Notes under the pieces: generated by a model
What the model was told of the DNA's origin: nothing
The model's database searches: none
The model's input: only the letters and a program-made list of their open reading frames with translations
NCBI RefSeq assembly: GCF_000025265.1
Contig: NC_013739.1
Coordinates: 6,295,370-6,359,369, forward strand
DNA length: 64,000 bases
Reading direction: 5' to 3'
DNA from: Conexibacter woesei DSM 14684
GTDB taxonomy: Bacteria > Actinomycetota > Thermoleophilia > Solirubrobacterales > Solirubrobacteraceae
Program-made: the position numbers and the translations under genes
In this document: positions 61,992 to 64,000 of the stretch, in pieces
Numbering within the stretch: position 1 is the first letter of the stretch
Layout of the letters: every line of letters starts with the position of its first letter

Positions 61992-62917
61992 CGGCGCCTC
62001 CCCGATCGCTTCTTCTTTCTGCGCGCCGACGGCGGCGGACCACTCACGGCGCGCTTCGCCGTGTCGTCGTCCGACGACGACTCGTCGGCCTTCGAAGACA
62101 CCTTGCCGGCCTTCGGGCGGCCGCTCTTCCCGCCGCCCCCTCTTGCCAACGCCGCGGCTCCGGCCGGCGCACCCTCCAACGCTGGTCTCTGTGGCAACCC
62201 GACCGTCTTCCTAACGATCAGCTGCTGCACGATCGTCCAGCAGTTCGTCGTGATCCAGTACAGCATCAGGCCGGCGGGGAAGTTGATTATGAACGCGACG
62301 AAGACGATCGGCAGGCCCAGCATGATCATCCGCTGGTTTCTGTCCATCGACGCCGTGCTCAACAGGCCCGAGGCGATCTGCGTCCCGACGTAGAGGACGA
62401 TCAGCACGACCAGCACGGCGCCGGTCGCTCTGCCCGTCAGATCCGGGATGAAGAGGAAGCTCTCGCTGCCCGGCTTGGCGCCGACGCTCGCGAAGTTCGC
62501 CGCGGTCGCGTCCGCGCACGCCTTCGCCGTCTGCCCGCAGATGTCGAACCGGAGGTCCGTGCGGAGCATGTAGTAGAGGCCGATGAAGAACGGCAGCTGG
62601 AAGAGCAGCGGGAAACAGGAGGCGAGCGGATTGACTCTGTTCTCCTGGTAGAACTTCATCATCTCCTGCTGCTGACGCTGCTTGTCGCTTCTGTACTTCG
62701 CCTGGATTCTTCTCAGCTCAGGCGCGAGCAGCTGGAGACGCTGCATCGACTTGACCTGCTTCAAGGTCAGCGGCAGCAGGATCACGCGGACCGTGATCGT
62801 GAGGAGGATGATCGAGAGGCCCCAACCGGTCCCGACCGTGTCGTGGAAGAACAGGAGGACCTGTTCCAGCACGTCGATCAGCGGCTGGAGTATGTTCGCG
62901 AAGACGACAGGGGGCAT
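61988..62917 (-). CDS. yidC: membrane protein insertase YidC/Oxa1
   Basis: 309 residues. It has no large periplasmic P1 domain, as in Gram-positive YidC. Helices carry GWGLSIILLTITVRVILLPLTLKQVKSMQRLQLLAPELRRIQAKY (with the conserved Arg in the hydrophilic groove), NPLASCFPLLFQLPFFIGLYYML, and FPAGLMLYWITTNCWTIVQQL. A basic Lys/Arg-rich C-terminal tail (SARRKKKRSGRRR) can contact the ribosome. It inserts small membrane proteins with or without SecYEG. Confidence 0.97.
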   Translation of the reverse strand: MPPVVFANILQPLIDVLEQVLLFFHDTVGTGWGLSIILLTITVRVILLPLTLKQVKSMQRLQLLAPELRRIQAKYRSDKQRQQQEMMKFYQENRVNPLASCFPLLFQLPFFIGLYYMLRTDLRFDICGQTAKACADATAANFASVGAKPGSESFLFIPDLTGRATGAVLVVLIVLYVGTQIASGLLSTASMDRNQRMIMLGLPIVFVAFIINFPAGLMLYWITTNCWTIVQQLIVRKTVGLPQRPALEGAPAGAAALARGGGGKSGRPKAGKVSSKADESSSDDDTAKRAVSGPPPSARRKKKRSGRRR

Positions 62918-62928
62918 GGGGGAGTCCG

Positions 62929-63192
62929 TCAGGCGCTGGGGGCGGTCGGTCGGCGGGAGGTGAAGAGCCGCTGGTCGTGGACGGGGTCATAGCCCCCGTG
63001 ACTCCACGGATTGCAGCGCATCAGCCGCCAGCCCGCGAGCACCAGCCCGCGCAGTATGCCGTACTCCTGAACCGACTGCGCGGCGTAGCGCGAGCAGGTC
63101 GGTTCGTACTTGCAGCGCCGGGGCAGCCCGGGCGACACGAAGCGCTGGTAGAAGCGGATCGGGGCGATCGCCACACGCCGCAGGAAGGTCAT
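62929..63192 (-). CDS. yidD: membrane protein insertion efficiency factor YidD
   Basis: 87 residues. The family signature is complete: PIRFYQRFVSPGLPRRCKYEPTCSRYAAQSVQEYGILRGLVLAGWRLMRCNPWSHGGYDPV. It is a small amphipathic membrane-associated protein that helps YidC. Its start overlaps the rnpA stop by 4 bp, and yidC follows 11 bp downstream. Confidence 0.97.
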   Translation of the reverse strand: MTFLRRVAIAPIRFYQRFVSPGLPRRCKYEPTCSRYAAQSVQEYGILRGLVLAGWRLMRCNPWSHGGYDPVHDQRLFTSRRPTAPSA

Positions 63193-63587
63193 CTTCTGCG
63201 CTCTCCGTCGGCACGTTCTCTCGCGCGCGCGATCAACTCGGCGAGCGCGGCTTGGATGCCGGCGAGGCCCTCGCGCTCCGCGACGGCACGGGCCTCCGGC
63301 CGCGCGACGACGACCACGTCGTGGCCGTCCGGCAGACCTCTGGACTCCTGCTCGAACGCCTCTCGCAGGAGGCGTTTCACGTGGTTGCGCTCGACCGCCC
63401 CGCCGACCTTGCGCGAAACGGATACGCCCAAGCGCGGCTCACCCTCCTCGGCACGAGGAAAGGCATAGAGGACGAGGACGCGATTCGCAAGCGAGCGTCC
63501 CTGTCGAAACACCCGGTCGAACTCGGCGCTGCGGGAGAGACGACCCCGCTTGCTCCGCCGGGCTGCGACGCCCGGGCGCGCGCTCAT
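63189..63587 (-). CDS. rnpA: ribonuclease P protein component
   Basis: 132 residues from an ATG that shares a base with the rpmH stop (TGATG). RLSRSAEFDRVFRQGRSLANRVLVLYAF and the RNR motif RNHVKRLLREAF that contacts the catalytic RNA are both intact; the C-terminus is extended and charged. It helps P RNA mature the 5' ends of tRNAs. The RNA gene itself is not in this window. Confidence 0.97.
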   Translation of the reverse strand: MSARPGVAARRSKRGRLSRSAEFDRVFRQGRSLANRVLVLYAFPRAEEGEPRLGVSVSRKVGGAVERNHVKRLLREAFEQESRGLPDGHDVVVVARPEARAVAEREGLAGIQAALAELIARARERADGERRR

Positions 63588-63721
63588 CAGACGGTGAGGC
63601 GCTTGCGCCCCTTGTCGCGGCGACGCTTCAGCGTCGCACGACCGGCACGAGTCTGCATCCGCTCACGGAATCCGTGGGTGCGGGCGCGCTTGCGCTTCTT
63701 GGGCTGGTAGGTGCGTTTCAT
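63587..63721 (-). CDS. rpmH: 50S ribosomal protein bL34
   Basis: 44 residues, beginning [20 protein letters not shown] and ending GRKRLTV. The composition (mostly Lys and Arg) and length are exactly those of bL34. It is the first gene of the origin-proximal unit and lies 130 bp from the DnaA boxes. Its mRNA has a leader of about 25-30 nt from the TATACT hexamer. Confidence 0.97.
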   Translation of the reverse strand: MKRTYQPKKRKRARTHGFRERMQTRAGRATLKRRRDKGRKRLTV

Positions 63722-63753
63722 GGCTCACAGTTTCCCGTTGAGGGGGGCACGAC

Positions 63754-63759
63754 AGTATA
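63754..63759 (-). promoter_or_regulatory. -10 element of the rpmH operon
   Basis: TATACT on the minus strand, 32 nt before the rpmH ATG at 63721; no clear -35 is seen. Confidence 0.55.
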
Positions 63760-63848
63760 CGCGCGGCGGCCGTCGGCGCCTTGCGGCCCGATTCGCCCGT
63801 CCGGCGGATGCTGTCCGGAGACATCCTCGCACGCTCCGCCGTCGAGAG

Positions 63849-63891
63849 TTGTCCACACGTCCGCGCACCGGTTGTCGACACCTGTGGACAA
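63849..63891. other. origin of replication (oriC), DnaA box cluster
   Basis: TTGTCCACA (63849-63857) and its exact inverse TGTGGACAA (63883-63891), with TTGTCGACA (63872-63880) between them, match the DnaA box of GC-rich actinobacteria. They lie in the intergenic region upstream of rpmH, the usual oriC place next to dnaA, which should start beyond the right edge. The rest of 63722-64000 shows no gene. Confidence 0.85.
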
Positions 63892-64000
63892 CCGCGCGGC
63901 GGCCCTCGCCCCGGGGCCTCCGCGACCTTTTTCCCGCGATTTGCGCACTCGCCCAAGCGGACCGATCCGAGCGGCGCGGCATGCCGTCCGGCCACTGCTA

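Overview
The window is about 64 kb of very GC-rich DNA from an actinobacterium-like chromosome, packed with genes on both strands. Several features suggest the class Thermoleophilia (Solirubrobacterales, Conexibacter-like): the replication-origin gene order, a menaquinol-cytochrome c reductase of the actinobacterial/Bacillus type, GTG and TTG starts, Tat-dependent export, sortase and penicillin-binding proteins typical of Gram-positives, and a frequent AGA arginine codon. That assignment is inference from gene content; no search was run.

The right end (58.4-64 kb) is the origin-proximal cluster, read leftward: oriC with three DnaA boxes, then rpmH, rnpA, yidD, yidC, jag, a small LAGLIDADG-family gene, rsmG, parA, parB and tRNA-Ile. 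The LAGLIDADG gene is an unexpected member of this otherwise universal cluster, and a parS-like split palindrome lies just upstream of it.

The middle (29-38 kb) holds a second replication/translation block: rpsF-ssb-rpsR-rplI, a strong terminator, dnaB, purA, and then amino-sugar genes (UDP-ManNAc dehydrogenase and UDP-GlcNAc 2-epimerase). From 38 to 49 kb, on the minus strand, lie tatA-tatC and a TPR protein; a respiratory unit (Rieske protein, cytochrome b, cytochrome b/c fusion, menG, polyprenyl diphosphate synthase) that couples menaquinone synthesis to menaquinol oxidation; and a tetrapyrrole operon (hemB, a fused AhbA/AhbB-type siroheme-decarboxylase-like gene, hemL, and an unknown). 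From 49 to 58 kb there are an ABC-2 exporter, a YmdB phosphodiesterase, membrane glycosyltransferases, a phosphodiesterase and an aminotransferase.

The left part (1-29 kb) is more mixed: a truncated DEAH helicase, a TlpA-like lipoprotein, GNAT, galT, dtd, an oligopeptide ABC transporter without its ATPases, tRNA-Arg, cell-wall genes (L,D-transpeptidase, CPBP protease, PIG-V-like mannosyltransferase, MscS, class A PBP, sortase), a lone infA, thiL, an orphan FlgM-like gene, a degenerate M28 peptidase, a two-component system with an HtrA lipoprotein, and a TreT/OtsA trehalose pair.

Cross-cutting signals are: a roughly 60 bp palindromic dispersed repeat present twice, one copy read in frame inside the HtrA signal region; many TAnnnT -10 hexamers only 6-12 nt before start codons, implying leaderless mRNAs; and uneven AGA arginine codon use. 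No IS elements, prophage or CRISPR array were seen.
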